Assembly: GCF_003309065.1 (NCBI RefSeq)
Contig: NZ_POAF01000001.1
Span: forward strand, 124,001 to 188,000
Origin: Glutamicibacter soli
GTDB taxonomy: Bacteria; Actinomycetota; Actinomycetes; Actinomycetales; Micrococcaceae
Direction: 5' to 3'
DNA: 64,000 bases
Every line of letters begins with the position of its first letter. The stretch's first letter is position 1. Under the pieces are notes generated by a model. It saw nothing but the letters and a program-made list of their open reading frames with translations, was not told the origin of the DNA and searched no databases. Both the position numbers and the translations under genes were made by a program. Below are positions 22,724 to 34,572 of the stretch, piece after piece.

Positions 22724-23289
22724 TCAGCAGCCTCGATCATCACTTCATTGGTTCCGTCGATCTCTTCCAGGTGCACGCGCACCTTCTCGCTCTTCGCGGT
22801 GGGCAGGTTCTTGCCCACGTGGTCGGCGCGGATGGGAAGTTCGCGGTGTCCGCGGTCCACCAGCACGGCCAGGCGCACGATGCGCGGGCGGCCCCAGTCG
22901 GACAGGGCGTCCAGGGCGGCGCGGATGGTCCGGCCGGAGTAGAGCACGTCGTCCACCAGCACCACGACCTTGCCGTCGATGCCGCCGGCGGGCAGCTTCG
23001 TGGGCTCTGGGGTGCGGGTGGTTGAATGACGCAGGTCATCGCGGTACAGGGTGATGTCGAGCTGTCCGACCAAGGATGCCGGATCGATGGGGGTGTCGGC
23101 GGAAGCCGCGATGCGGGCCGCCAGGCGCTGGGCTAACGGGAAGCCGCGGCGCGGGATGCCGAGGAGAACGAGGTCCTCGATGCCTTTGTTGGCCTCGATG
23201 ATCTCGAAGGCCACGCGGGTCAGTACACGTTCGATGTCGTCCCCGGTAAGAACCGTACGGGCACCGTCCGACGCTGAATTTTCATTCAT
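22720..23289 (-). CDS. pyrR: PyrR, pyr operon RNA-binding regulator and uracil phosphoribosyltransferase
   Basis: Binds the pyr mRNA leader when UMP/UTP is high and lowers expression; also makes UMP from uracil and PRPP. From the ATG at 23287-23289 the product is 189 residues; the in-frame GTG at 23298 sits directly on the ribosome site (GGGAGAGG) and is less likely. The PRPP loop [20 protein letters not shown] (about 105-124) and the PyrR-typical [13 protein letters not shown] (about 46-58) are clear. It is the first gene of the operon, and a PyrR-type RNA loop lies about 20 bases ahead of the start, so it probably also controls itself. Confidence 0.94.
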   Translation of the reverse strand: MNENSASDGARTVLTGDDIERVLTRVAFEIIEANKGIEDLVLLGIPRRGFPLAQRLAARIAASADTPIDPASLVGQLDITLYRDDLRHSTTRTPEPTKLPAGGIDGKVVVLVDDVLYSGRTIRAALDALSDWGRPRIVRLAVLVDRGHRELPIRADHVGKNLPTAKSEKVRVHLEEIDGTNEVMIEAAE

Positions 23290-23299
23290 GCTGTGCACC

Positions 23300-23327
23300 T
23301 CTCCCTTCTCCGCCTCACGGGACGGTC
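23300..23327 (-). promoter_or_regulatory. PyrR-binding RNA loop before pyrR
   Basis: On the minus strand the leader reads GACCGTCCCGTGAGGCGG and then AGAAGGGAGAGG, the ribosome site. The piece TCCCGTGAGGC matches the PyrR loop consensus UCCnGnGAGGy, and CCG/CGG plus CC/GG can pair around it with a bulged U. No terminator or antiterminator stem follows. This is the layout described for Mycobacterium smegmatis, where PyrR blocks translation rather than causing attenuation. Confidence 0.7.
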
Positions 23328-23575
23328 TTAAAGGAATATTGCTACTTCAAATTATCACGGGTGAAGACCGATTCTCGAGCGCAAGGGTATGCATGAGGGT
23401 GAATACGGCGTGAATTGCGCCACGGCGTCGTAAGGCGGCGCCGCCAACCCTCGCGCAATCCCGGGCAACCTGCAGGATTCGGCGCAGCGCCGGGGGCTGT
23501 TGTCGCATTCACCACATGCCCGGCGGTGCGTTCCAGCGCTGCCGTGCGCTAGCGTCCAGGCAGCGACAGGGCATG

Positions 23576-23622
23576 AAAAAGCCGCAGCCCGAACCCCCGG
23601 GAACGGGGGTTCAGGCTGCGGC
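23576..23622 (-). terminator. Strong Rho-independent terminator after nusB
   Basis: An 18-base stem (23581-23598 with 23605-23622, one mismatch) is followed on the minus strand by five T. It ends the efp-nusB transcript. The rest of the 350-base gap between nusB and pyrR shows only the pyrR leader at its far end and no gene-like frame. Confidence 0.93.
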
Positions 23623-23640
23623 GTGAAGACGTGCGGAGTG

Positions 23641-24051
23641 CTAGTCGATCAGGGTGTCCTTGACGCTCTGGATGCGGCCCAGAACGCCGTTGACGAATTC
23701 AGGCGACTCGTCGGTGGACAGCTCGCGAACGTTGATGACCGCCTCGGACACGGCAACCGCGTCGGGCACGTCGTCGTTGTAAAGCAGTTCCCAGACGCCG
23801 ATGCGCAGGGCCGCACGGTCGACGGCGGGCATGCGGTCGATGGTCCAGTCCTTGACATAGCTTTCCAGCACCTCGTCAATGCGGTCCAGATGCGCCATGA
23901 CCCCTTCAAGCAGGGTCATCGAGTACTCGTTCAGGCTGATGTCGGAGTTCTCGCGGCGTGCGATGGCCACCTTGATGGGGTCAACATCGCGCGCCTCGGC
24001 CTCAAAGAGGAATTCGAGGGCGCGGCGTCGGGCTTTGGCTCGGGCTCGCAC
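23641..24051 (-). CDS. nusB: Transcription antitermination protein NusB
   Basis: RNA-binding Nus factor that, with NusE (S10), supports antitermination on rRNA operons. From the GTG at 24049-24051 the protein is 136 residues, all helical, with ARAKARRRALEFLFEAEARD (about 3-22), YVKDWTIDRMPAVDRAALRI (about 66-85) and the C-terminal AINVRELS-like segment VINVRELSTDESPEFVNGVL (about 105-124). The GTG shares a base with the efp stop, so efp and nusB are coupled. The strong terminator at 23576-23622 follows. Confidence 0.93.
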   Translation of the reverse strand: MRARAKARRRALEFLFEAEARDVDPIKVAIARRENSDISLNEYSMTLLEGVMAHLDRIDEVLESYVKDWTIDRMPAVDRAALRIGVWELLYNDDVPDAVAVSEAVINVRELSTDESPEFVNGVLGRIQSVKDTLID

Positions 24052-24611
24052 TAGTTGACACGACCCAGGTAGTCGCCGGTGCGGGTGTCGACCTTGACCT
24101 TGGTGTTCTGCTCGACGAACAGCGGCACCTGGATCTCCTTGCCGGTTTCCAGTGTGGCTGGCTTGGTGCCGGCCGAGGAGCGGTCGCCCTGCAGGCCCGG
24201 CTCGGTGTAGGTGATCTCCAGGACCACGGAGGCAGGCAGTTCCAGGTACAGCGGGCTGCCGTCGTGCATGGCGATGGTCAGTTCCTGGTTTTCCAGCATG
24301 TAGCCTGCGGCGTCGCCCACGGTGGCGCCGGCGACGGTGATCTGGTCGTAGTCGTCCAGGTTCATGAAGACGAAGTCTTCGCCGTCCTGGTAGAGGTACT
24401 GGTAGTCGCGGCGGTCGACGGTGGCCAGCTCGATCTTGGTGCCGGCATTGTAGGTCTTGTCCAGAACCTTGCCCGAGATGACGTTGCGCATCTTGGTGCG
24501 GACGAACGCGCCGCCCTTGCCCGGCTTCACGTGCTGGAAGTCGATGATGGTCCACAGCTGGCCGTCGATCTTGATGACCTGGCCGTTTTTGATGTCGGTT
24601 GTATCCGCCAC
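24051..24611 (-). CDS. efp: Elongation factor P
   Basis: Binds the ribosome between P and E sites and relieves stalling at polyproline stretches. The 186 residues form the usual three beta-barrel domains: an N-terminal KOW-like domain with the tip loop [19 protein letters not shown] (about 26-44, with the modifiable-position Lys in PGKGG), then [19 protein letters not shown] (about 72-90), and a C-terminal [20 protein letters not shown]-type domain. The GTG start has TGAGGAA upstream. A TTGACA at 24653-24658 on the minus strand may belong to its promoter. Confidence 0.95.
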   Translation of the reverse strand: MADTTDIKNGQVIKIDGQLWTIIDFQHVKPGKGGAFVRTKMRNVISGKVLDKTYNAGTKIELATVDRRDYQYLYQDGEDFVFMNLDDYDQITVAGATVGDAAGYMLENQELTIAMHDGSPLYLELPASVVLEITYTEPGLQGDRSSAGTKPATLETGKEIQVPLFVEQNTKVKVDTRTGDYLGRVN

Positions 24612-24761
24612 GGTTCCTCAATCCTCTATTTTCGCCTGCGCAGGGCCGGCATTGTCAAAAATCCATTGACCAGTTTACCCCATCAGGGGCCCGCTGGCGT
24701 GTGTTCGTGCGGTGGCGCGCATTACGCGCGACCGCGCAGCGCCCGTTCGGGGCACTGGCGG

Positions 24762-25292
24762 CTACGCTGCGGCGCGTTCCTCGGCGATCTGCAGGCAGGT
24801 GCTCGAGGCGTTGACCAGGTAGGCGTCGTCGTTCATGGCGATGCGCTGCTCCATGGCCTTGCGGAAACGGGTCGCGGCGGCCTTGTAGTCGCCCTTCGCG
24901 AAGAAGCTGAAACCGAGGTGCTGGTGCATCAGCGGCTCGTAGAAGGTGCCGGCGAACTCCTCGGCCAGCTTGCGCAGACGGTTGATCGCGCGGTCGAAGT
25001 TGCCCTGCATGCGGGTCAGCTCGGTGTCCAGCACACGCAAATGGGCGTTCGTCGGATCCAGCAGGCGCGATTCGGCGATCAGCTCGCCGGCCGCGGCTAG
25101 TTCACCGCGGGCCAGCAGGATGACAACCCGGTCGGTCGGCGAACCGACCTGCATCTGCTGCTCGGCGGCTTCCGCGTCGGCGATGTACGGCTTGAGGGTT
25201 TCAGGATCGATCAACACGCCGTTGATCGAGGTGCCGACGCCCTCGCGGTTCACCGATGCGACGTCGATGGCGTATGCGGTGTAGTCGCCCAT
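24762..25292 (-). CDS. Helical-repeat (TPR-like) protein, function unknown
   Basis: A 176-residue soluble protein starting at ATG 25290-25292, two bases after the aroB stop, so probably co-transcribed with aroB. The second half looks like tetratricopeptide repeats: VVILLARGELAAAGELIAES, LDTELTRMQGNFDRAINRLR, and LGFSFFAKGDYKAAATRFRK, each with the small/large residue pattern and a GD/GN turn. The N-terminal part (about 1-55) has no recognisable motif. No signal peptide or membrane segment is seen. TPR units usually bind other proteins; the partner is unknown. It fills the space between aroB and efp. Confidence 0.8.
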   Translation of the reverse strand: MGDYTAYAIDVASVNREGVGTSINGVLIDPETLKPYIADAEAAEQQMQVGSPTDRVVILLARGELAAAGELIAESRLLDPTNAHLRVLDTELTRMQGNFDRAINRLRKLAEEFAGTFYEPLMHQHLGFSFFAKGDYKAAATRFRKAMEQRIAMNDDAYLVNASSTCLQIAEERAAA

Positions 25293-25294
25293 GC

Positions 25295-26386
25295 TTATTC
25301 CCCGATTTCCTGGTAGGCCGCGAAGAGCAGCGAACTGTCCGGCACTTCGTAGATGCGTGGACGGCCGATGTCCTCCAGCACCACGAAGCGCAGCTGGCTG
25401 CCGCGCGCCTTCTTGTCGCGCTTCATGCCGTCCAGCAGCGAAGCCCAGCGGTCGTTGCGGTAGGTGGTCGGCAGCCCCAGGGATTTCAGGATGCTCTGGT
25501 GGCGGTCGGCGACCGCGTCGGAGGTGTAGCCCACCGAGCGGCCAAGCTCTGCGGCGAAGCACAGGCCGATGGAGACCGCTGCGCCATGGCGCATCTGGTA
25601 GCGCTCGGCCAGCTCGATGGCGTGGGCCAGGGTGTGGCCGTAGTTCAGGAATTCGCGGTCGCCCGATTCCTTCAGGTCGCGGGAAACCACGTCCGCCTTC
25701 ACCGCGATGGTGCGTTCGATCAGCTCGCGCAGGCGCTCGCTAAAAGGGTCGATCGCGTCCTGGGGGTCCTCTTCGATGAGTTCCAGGATGCGCTCGTCGG
25801 CGATGAAGCCGGTCTTCACGATCTCGGCCATGCCGGTGACAAGTTCGTTCTTCGGCAAGGTGGCCAGCGCGTCCAGGTCGGCCAGCACGGCGGCCGGCGG
25901 ATGGAAGGCGCCGACGAGGTTCTTGCCCTCGGCGGTGTTGATGCCGGTCTTGCCGCCCACGGCGGCGTCGACCATGGCCAGCAGCGAGGTCGGGATGTGG
26001 ACGACTTTCACGCCGCGCAGCCAGGTGGCTGCCACGAAGCCGGCGACGTCGGTGACGGCGCCGCCGCCTACCGAGACGATGGCGTCGGAGCGGGTGAAGT
26101 CGTTCTTGCCCAGGACTTCCCAGCAGAAGGAGGCGACCTGGATGTGCTTGCCCTCTTCGGCATCCGGGATCTCCGCGGTCAGCGCTTCGAGGCCGGCCTT
26201 GGCCAGGTCGTCACGCACCACGTCGCCGGTGGCCCGAAGCGCGCGGGGGTGGATCACCAGGACCTTCTTGACTGCGGGCCCGAGCAGCTCGGGCAGCTGG
26301 CCCAGCAATCCGGTGCCGACCAGGACGGGATAGGATTCCGCCGGGGTGGTTCCGGTGACCTGCAGTGTGGTTGGTGCTAAAGGCAT
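25295..26386 (-). CDS. aroB: 3-dehydroquinate synthase
   Basis: Second step of the shikimate pathway: turns DAHP into 3-dehydroquinate using NAD and a divalent metal. I chose ATG 26384-26386 ([12 protein letters not shown]) because AGGAGG stands about 10 bases before it; the frame extends upstream without support. The 363 residues carry the NAD loop [20 protein letters not shown] (about 93-112), [16 protein letters not shown] (about 138-153) and the metal-site His in [12 protein letters not shown] (about 245). It follows aroC and aroK and precedes the TPR-like gene. Confidence 0.95.
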   Translation of the reverse strand: MPLAPTTLQVTGTTPAESYPVLVGTGLLGQLPELLGPAVKKVLVIHPRALRATGDVVRDDLAKAGLEALTAEIPDAEEGKHIQVASFCWEVLGKNDFTRSDAIVSVGGGAVTDVAGFVAATWLRGVKVVHIPTSLLAMVDAAVGGKTGINTAEGKNLVGAFHPPAAVLADLDALATLPKNELVTGMAEIVKTGFIADERILELIEEDPQDAIDPFSERLRELIERTIAVKADVVSRDLKESGDREFLNYGHTLAHAIELAERYQMRHGAAVSIGLCFAAELGRSVGYTSDAVADRHQSILKSLGLPTTYRNDRWASLLDGMKRDKKARGSQLRFVVLEDIGRPRIYEVPDSSLLFAAYQEIGE

Positions 26387-26465
26387 CAGTTTAAAACCTC
26401 CTGATGGTGCTGATTTTTCAAGCGTAGCCCTGCACACGGGCAGATATGCCATCTCGTGGCACTAA

Positions 26466-26954
26466 TCACATACGCCCAAGTCGGGCCGCGATCTCTTCGA
26501 CAATTTGTAGAACTGGCTTGCCGTCGACCAATATGCGCACGTCAGCGATTGATTCGTAAATGTCCTTGCGGGCCGCCAGCAGCGTCTTCCAGGCGTTGAG
26601 TGCCTGATCACCTGCCAGAAGCGGACGGGTGGAGTCGCCCTTGATGCGCGCGGCGGCGCCGTCTGCGGTCATCTCCAGGTAGACCACGGTGCCGCCGGCC
26701 AGGACCTTGCGGTTCGACTCGCGCAGCACCGCGCCTCCCCCGGTGGCGATGACGCCCTCGGGGACGCCCGCCAGGGTTTCCTCTTCCAGGTCGCGGAAGC
26801 GCTGCTCGCCGTGGGCGGCGAAGATGGAGGCGATGGAGCCGTGGGCGGCGACGATGAGCTCGTCGGTGTCCACGAAGGGCAGCGACAGCGCGGCGGCCAG
26901 CGACTTGCCCACGGTGGACTTGCCGCTGGCCATCGGGCCAATGAGGTAGATCAT
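26466..26954 (-). CDS. aroK: Shikimate kinase
   Basis: Phosphorylates shikimate at the 3-hydroxyl with ATP. The 162 residues begin with the P-loop IGPMASGKSTVGKSLA (about 5-20), then the shikimate-binding DTDELI (about 29), the GGGAV turn (about 73-77) and the lid stretch STRPLLAG (about 108-115). It is 24 bases after aroC. Length and motifs are complete. Confidence 0.95.
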   Translation of the reverse strand: MIYLIGPMASGKSTVGKSLAAALSLPFVDTDELIVAAHGSIASIFAAHGEQRFRDLEEETLAGVPEGVIATGGGAVLRESNRKVLAGGTVVYLEMTADGAAARIKGDSTRPLLAGDQALNAWKTLLAARKDIYESIADVRILVDGKPVLQIVEEIAARLGRM

Positions 26955-26978
26955 GCGGTTGTTGTTCCTCGGGCGCGC

Positions 26979-28178
26979 CTAGACGCCAGTCGATTCCAGG
27001 CTGTCCGGGATGCTGGCCAGGTAGGTGTCGATGTTGCGCTTGGTCTCGGTCACCGAATCGCCGCCGAACTTCTCCAGCAGCGACTGGGCCAGCACCAGGG
27101 CGACCATGGCCTCGGCGACGACACCGGCGGCCGGCACGGCGCAAACGTCCGAACGCTGGTGGTGCGCGGTGGTGTCCTCGCCGGTGGCGGTGTCCACGGT
27201 GCGCAGGGCGCGCGGGACGGTGGCGATCGGCTTCATGGCCGCGCGCACGCGCAGCACCTCGCCGATGCTCATGCCGCCCTCGATGCCGCCGGCGCGGTTC
27301 GAGGCGCGCCGGATGGTGCCGTCGTCGCCGCGCACGATCTCATCGTGGGCCGCGGAGCCGCGCCGGGCAGCGGTGGCGAAGCCGTCGCCGACTTCCACGC
27401 CCTTGATGGCCTGGATGCCCATCAGGGCCCCGGCCAGGCGCGCGTCCAGGCGGCGGTCCCAGTGCACGTAGGAGCCGATGCCCGGGGGCAGGTTGTAGGC
27501 GAGCACCTCGACCACGCCGCCGAGGGTCTCCCCCGCCTTGTGCGCGTCGTCGACTTCGGCCACCATCGCGGCGGAGGTCTCCTTATCGAAGCAGCGCAGC
27601 GGATCGGCGTCCAGGGCCGCGACGTCCGCGGCGGTGGGCAGGGCGGCGTCCTGCGGCGCGGACACAGCGCCGACGGCGGTGGTGTGGGAGACGAGCTGGA
27701 TGCCCAGGTCGGCCAGGAAGCGGGAGGCCACCTCGCCCAGGGCGACGCGGGCCGCGGTTTCGCGGGCGCTGGCGCGCTCGAGCACCGGGCGGGCGTCGTC
27801 GAAGCCGTACTTCTGCATGCCGGTGAAATCAGCGTGCCCCGGGCGCGGGCGGGTCAGCGGCGCGTTGCGGGCCATCGAAGCCAGCTCGTCCAGGTCGACC
27901 GGATCGGCGCTCATCACCTTCTGCCACTTGGGCCATTCGGTGTTGCCGATCTCGATCGCGATCGGGCCGCCCTGGGTCTTGCCGTGGCGCACGCCGCCGA
28001 GGAAGGTGACCTGGTCCTTTTCAAACTTCATCCGGGCGCCGCGGCCATAGCCGAGGCGCCGGCGCGCGAGGGCATCGCGCACTGCTTCACTGTCCACCGA
28101 GACTCCGGCGGGCAGACCTTCAAGAATTCCTACAAGGGCGGGGCCATGAGATTCGCCCGCGGTCAACCAACGCAACAT
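26979..28178 (-). CDS. aroC: Chorismate synthase
   Basis: Removes phosphate from EPSP to make chorismate, using reduced FMN. I chose ATG 28176-28178 ([20 protein letters not shown]) since relatives start there and GGTGG lies before it; an ATG at 28206-28208 overlapping the aroE stop (TAATG) is a coupled alternative. The 399 residues contain the signature [13 protein letters not shown] (about 43-55), [20 protein letters not shown] (about 130-149) and [20 protein letters not shown] near the end. It lies in aroE-aroC-aroK-aroB. Confidence 0.94.
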   Translation of the reverse strand: MLRWLTAGESHGPALVGILEGLPAGVSVDSEAVRDALARRRLGYGRGARMKFEKDQVTFLGGVRHGKTQGGPIAIEIGNTEWPKWQKVMSADPVDLDELASMARNAPLTRPRPGHADFTGMQKYGFDDARPVLERASARETAARVALGEVASRFLADLGIQLVSHTTAVGAVSAPQDAALPTAADVAALDADPLRCFDKETSAAMVAEVDDAHKAGETLGGVVEVLAYNLPPGIGSYVHWDRRLDARLAGALMGIQAIKGVEVGDGFATAARRGSAAHDEIVRGDDGTIRRASNRAGGIEGGMSIGEVLRVRAAMKPIATVPRALRTVDTATGEDTTAHHQRSDVCAVPAAGVVAEAMVALVLAQSLLEKFGGDSVTETKRNIDTYLASIPDSLESTGV

Positions 28179-28207
28179 GTCCACCATTTTGCCATGACCT
28201 GCACGCA

Positions 28208-29095
28208 TTAACCGTGTCGATGAAGCCCCAGGGAGTCATACATCGCATTTGTGACGTTCTCGCGCTGCGCCTGATCGAAGTCGATGCGGCTGAAGGCCCG
28301 GGCCTGCTCGACCGCCTGGTGCACCAGCATGTGCAGCCCGGAAATGATGGTTCCGCCCCAGGACGAGGCGAGTGCCGAGGGCCACGGATCATAGGCGACA
28401 TCCAGCAGGATGCCGGCGCCGGGGCCGAGCTTGTGAATCCAGCCGTCCGCGGCGCGCGGAGGCAGGGTGCTGAACACCAGCTCGTCCTGCTCGACCGCCT
28501 GGCCGTCCAGTGCGGAGATCTCCAGCACCTGCGGCTCGATGCCCAGCGAGCTGGCCAGGGCGGTGGCGCGGTTCGCTCGTGAGGCGTCGCGCACGATCAG
28601 CTTCAGCCGCCGGGCGCCGAGCTCGGCGCAGGCCTCGATGGCGGCCAGCGCGGTATTGCCCGACCCGAGGATCGTGGGCTGCTCGCAGCGCGTGAGCCCG
28701 AAGTCCGCCAGCGCGAGCACCAGCCCGTCCACGTCGGTGTTCTGCCCGAACAGGGTCCCGTCCTCGCGCACGACGATGGTGTTCAGCGCGCCGAGCCGGG
28801 CCACGCGGTCGGAGAGCTCGTCCATGTAGGGCACGAACACGTCCTTCAGCGGCATGGTCACCGAGCAGCCGGCCCATCCCCCGGCGCGCACGCGGGCGAT
28901 GTGCTCGGCGGCCTGCGCGGGGTCCAGCTCGATCGCCTCGTAGCGCACGGGCGCGCCGAGCAGCTCATAGGCCGCGCGGTGCAGCACCGGCGACTTGGAA
29001 TGTCCGATGGGCTTGCCCAGCACGGCTGCCTGCAGCGGCTGGATCGGCTGGTTGTCCTGCGGCTTGTCCTGCGGCGGCTGTGCTGGGTGCACCAT
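28208..29095 (-). CDS. aroE: Shikimate dehydrogenase
   Basis: NADP-dependent reduction of 3-dehydroshikimate to shikimate. The 295 residues have a non-conserved Pro/Gln-rich leader of about 25 residues, then the substrate loop [20 protein letters not shown] (about 27-46), the catalytic Lys region [15 protein letters not shown] (about 78-92), NTDVDGL (about 119) and a nucleotide-binding [15 protein letters not shown] (about 140-154). It follows mltG after 75 bases and leads the aro cluster. Confidence 0.93.
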   Translation of the reverse strand: MVHPAQPPQDKPQDNQPIQPLQAAVLGKPIGHSKSPVLHRAAYELLGAPVRYEAIELDPAQAAEHIARVRAGGWAGCSVTMPLKDVFVPYMDELSDRVARLGALNTIVVREDGTLFGQNTDVDGLVLALADFGLTRCEQPTILGSGNTALAAIEACAELGARRLKLIVRDASRANRATALASSLGIEPQVLEISALDGQAVEQDELVFSTLPPRAADGWIHKLGPGAGILLDVAYDPWPSALASSWGGTIISGLHMLVHQAVEQARAFSRIDFDQAQRENVTNAMYDSLGLHRHG

Positions 29096-29170
29096 GGCGT
29101 GTCCCGGATCTTTCTGCCCCGGGCCCGGTGCGCGCGGGGGCGCGGCGGGCAGCGGGGCCGCTTGGAGGGG

Positions 29171-30607
29171 TTATTGGCAGACGTCGGCGTTCGCGGCGCA
29201 CCAGGCGCGGAATTCGGCCTGGTTCTGCTGGTGCTCGGCGTAGGTGGCGGCGAACTTGGTTTCGCCGGTCTGCGTATTGACCGTGACCCAGTAGTAGTAG
29301 TCGTTCGGCGCGGGGTTCACCGCGGCCTTGATCGCGTCGTTGCTGGGCGAGCCGATGGGGGTGGGCGGCAGCCCGGGGTGCACGTAGGTGTTGTACGCGT
29401 TGGACTTGTCCGCGCGCTCCTCGGCGCTGAACTGCAGGGTGTAGCGGTCCAGCCCGTAGATCACCGCGGAGTCGACCTGCAGCAGCCCGTGGGTTTCGGT
29501 GTTGTCCTTGTGCAGGCGGTTCTCGATCGCGCCGGCGACGGCTGGGTAGTCGTTTACGGTGGCCTCGGCCTGCATGATCGAGGCGACCTTCAGGGCGCGG
29601 TAGCCCTTGGACAGGTCGGGCTCACCGGCGGCCTTCAGCGACTTCTTGGTCGCGTCGACCAGCGACTGCAGCACCTTCTGCGCGCTGGTGTCCAGCGCGA
29701 AGCGGTATTCGCCCGGGTGCAGCCAGCCTTCGAGGTTCTTCACCTCGGCGGGCAGGCCGAACTTCTGGGGCTGCGCGGCGAGCTTGGTCAGCTCGGCCAG
29801 TTCCAGGCCCGAGCCCTTGGCGATCTCCTCCAGCGCCGCCGGCATCCGAAGGTTCGCCTTCAGCGCGACGTAGAAGACCTTGTCCGGCTTGTTGTTGATG
29901 AGCTCGCCGGCGGCGTCCGCGGCGCGCATCTGCTTCTTGAGCAGGTAGTTGCCCGGGTGGATGACCTTGCTGGGCGCGGTGGACTGCTCCACGGCCTGGG
30001 CGAAGAGCTTGTCGCTGGAGACGACGTCCAGCTCCTCGAGCTTGCGGGAGATGACCTGCACACCCCAGCCGTCCTCGACGGTGAATTCAACCGCTTCCCC
30101 GCCGGGGCCGGGGTAGTCGTCCGGGTTGAACTGTTTGAGCACTGACTTCACGGTCAGCACCGAGCCGGCGACTACCAGCGCGAACACCAGCACCACGGCG
30201 AGCATCACCAAGTTGCGGCGGCGTTTGGTGCGCTTGCGGCGCTGCTTCTTGCCGGCCTCGGCCTGCGCGTCCAGCGGTTCCCCGACCAGGTCCGCGGCGG
30301 GCGCCGAACCCCCGGCGTAGTCGTCGTAGGACTGCTCGTTGCGCGGCTGCTGTTCGGGGTCTGCCGCCTGGCCCTCGGCGGGCGCGGCGACTGGAATGTA
30401 CTCGGTGGCCGGCTGGGCGCCGGAGGCACCCGCGGTGCCGGAAGTTTCCGGGTCGACCGGCTGCAGCTGGTAGTAGCCCAGCCCGGTCAGCTCCGGCGCG
30501 GAGGGGGCGGCGAGAGGGTCCGGATGCGAGGACGAGCCCGCGGCGAAACGCTCGTACAGCGCCAGTTGGGTGGCGCGCTGCCGTTCGGCGCGGGTCGTCT
30601 CTCGCAT
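29171..30607 (-). CDS. mltG: Endolytic murein transglycosylase MltG
   Basis: Cuts nascent glycan strands outside the membrane and so helps set peptidoglycan chain length. Starting at ATG 30605-30607 the protein is 478 residues: a cytoplasmic, low-complexity N-terminal part of about 155 residues, one membrane segment (VMLAVVLVFALVVAGSVLTV, about 158-177) and the extracellular YceG domain. The catalytic Glu region reads SIMQAEATVNDYPAVAGAIE (about 346-365), followed by NRLHKDN and LLQVDSAVIYGL. The long N-terminal tail is typical of actinobacterial members. It lies between ruvX and aroE. Confidence 0.93.
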   Translation of the reverse strand: MRETTRAERQRATQLALYERFAAGSSSHPDPLAAPSAPELTGLGYYQLQPVDPETSGTAGASGAQPATEYIPVAAPAEGQAADPEQQPRNEQSYDDYAGGSAPAADLVGEPLDAQAEAGKKQRRKRTKRRRNLVMLAVVLVFALVVAGSVLTVKSVLKQFNPDDYPGPGGEAVEFTVEDGWGVQVISRKLEELDVVSSDKLFAQAVEQSTAPSKVIHPGNYLLKKQMRAADAAGELINNKPDKVFYVALKANLRMPAALEEIAKGSGLELAELTKLAAQPQKFGLPAEVKNLEGWLHPGEYRFALDTSAQKVLQSLVDATKKSLKAAGEPDLSKGYRALKVASIMQAEATVNDYPAVAGAIENRLHKDNTETHGLLQVDSAVIYGLDRYTLQFSAEERADKSNAYNTYVHPGLPPTPIGSPSNDAIKAAVNPAPNDYYYWVTVNTQTGETKFAATYAEHQQNQAEFRAWCAANADVCQ

Positions 30608-30653
30608 CAACTCTCTTTTCTCCGGTGGGTTCCCGGGTTGCCGGGTTCGGGCG

Positions 30654-31119
30654 CTACTTCAGCACCACGCGGCTTGCCTGCACACGCACGCTGTTGCGTC
30701 GCATGTCCAGCACCTGCTGCAGGATCTCGATCGCGGCGGCCTGGTCGACGACCTCGCGGTGCGAAGCCATCTTCTTGCCTGAGGCATGCAGCGCACGGTG
30801 GGCGCTGACGCTGCTCAGGCGCTCGTCGACCAGGAAAACCTCAACCTCGATGCTAGCCGCATTTGCCTCTTCGACCAAGGCAATGGCGTAGTCACGTGCC
30901 ATTTTGGTGGATTCCGTGGCGTTCCCGGACAGGGCCTTGGGTTCGCCGATGTAGACCTCGGACACACCGCGGTCCACGATCATGCGCAGCAGCAGGCGGC
31001 GGTCGGAGTTCTTCTTCGCGTCGCGGCGCAGCGTCATCACCGGGGTGGCGAGCAAGCCCGAGGGGTCGGAGACGGCGACGCCGACGCGGGCCAGGCCCAC
31101 GTCGACGCCGAGCGCGATG

Positions 31120-31127
<8 letters not shown>
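30654..31127 (-). CDS. ruvX: Holliday junction resolvase-like protein RuvX (YqgF)
   Basis: RNase-H-fold nuclease linked to 16S rRNA 5' maturation and to Holliday junction cleavage in different species. Starting at ATG 31125-31127 it has 157 residues, with the first acidic position in LGVDVGLARVGVAVSDPSG (about 5-23), VYIGEPKALSGN (about 62-73) and VFLVDERLSSVSAHRAL (about 100-116). The start overlaps the alaS stop by 8 bases. The conserved order alaS-ruvX-mltG-aro supports the call. Confidence 0.92.
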
Positions 31128-33810
<2,683 letters not shown>

Positions 33811-33829
33811 CGTGTTACGGATGATCCCT

Positions 33830-34039
33830 TCATTTAGCTGAGTCCACGCCGAGGGCGGAACGTAATTCTTCTTCGCGTGCATGCATTGCGGTGCTGAATG
33901 CCTGCGCGATCTCCGAGACGCGGTCGGCGTACTTGCCGACCTGGCGGTTCAGGGCCGCCCCGGAGGAAACTTCGGTGTATTTTTTGGACGCCAGCACGCC
34001 AATGCCGACGCCGATCGAAACCCACAAGAGCTTTTTCAT
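33830..34039 (-). CDS. Small conserved actinobacterial protein with N-terminal hydrophobic segment
   Basis: A 69-residue product with a short hydrophobic N-terminus (LLWVSIGVGIGVLASKK, about 4-20) and a charged helical tail (DRVSEIAQAFSTAMHAREEE). AAGGAGA precedes its ATG. It sits between the DUF948 gene and alaS, a slot where actinobacteria commonly have a small protein of this kind. It is probably membrane-anchored, facing the cytoplasm. I cannot assign a function; its constant company with the DUF948 protein suggests a shared envelope role. Confidence 0.75.
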   Translation of the reverse strand: MKKLLWVSIGVGIGVLASKKYTEVSSGAALNRQVGKYADRVSEIAQAFSTAMHAREEELRSALGVDSAK

Positions 34040-34078
34040 TCTAGTCTCCTTGCCTGAGAGGCAGTTGGTCGTCTGCGG

Positions 34079-34450
34079 TTAGCGGCTGCGGCGGGCCTTG
34101 CCTGAGGGCTTGGAGTTCATCGCGGCCTTGACGCCCTCGGTGAAGGCGGCGACCTTGATCAGCGGTTTGCCGACGGTGGCGGCGACCAGGGAGGACAGCG
34201 CCGAGACGTTGGCGGTGGCGTCGGAGACGTTGGAGGTGATCGCGTCGACCTTCTTGAGCTGGTCGTTCGTGGTCGCGACGGTGTTGGTGACCTCGCCGAT
34301 CAACGGGGTGGTTCCGTCTGCCAGGTCCTTGATCGAGTTGCGCAGCTCGTCGAACACCTTGCCCAACTTGATGATCGGCACCGCGAGGATTGCCACCAAT
34401 ATGACGAACGCTCCAGCGGCGATGAGCCCTGCGATATCCGAACCCGACAT
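34079..34450 (-). CDS. DUF948-type membrane protein
   Basis: A 123-residue protein starting at ATG 34448-34450 (AGAGGA upstream). One N-terminal membrane segment (LIAAGAFVILVAILAVPIIK, about 8-27) is followed by a long helix rich in Thr, Val, Asn and Asp (residues 30-100) of coiled-coil or chemoreceptor-like character, as in DUF948 proteins. It ends with a basic tail (SGKARRSR). The gene follows rpsD after an inverted repeat and precedes a 69-residue membrane protein and alaS. Function is unknown. Confidence 0.82.
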   Translation of the reverse strand: MSGSDIAGLIAAGAFVILVAILAVPIIKLGKVFDELRNSIKDLADGTTPLIGEVTNTVATTNDQLKKVDAITSNVSDATANVSALSSLVAATVGKPLIKVAAFTEGVKAAMNSKPSGKARRSR

Positions 34451-34526
34451 GTGCTTCCTCTTCTGCTTGGGTTTTTGCTGCCAGTCCACCTTATCGAAGT
34501 GTGAGCCTGAACAGGTAGTTAAGCGG

Positions 34527-34559
34527 ATGGCCCGCAACCGGAAATCGGTTGCGGGCCAT
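34527..34559 (-). terminator. Perfect 14-base hairpin after rpsD
   Basis: Arms 34527-34540 and 34546-34559 pair exactly around a 5-base loop, 13 bases past the rpsD stop. It lacks a U-run but is the likely 3' end of the rpsD transcript. Confidence 0.65.
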
Positions 34560-34572
34560 CTGGCGCACGGGT

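Noticed and set aside
33811-33882. Upstream start for alaS
   Set aside because: It would overlap the small 69-residue gene and add a tail absent from the family; MKTQEIARRW is the normal start.
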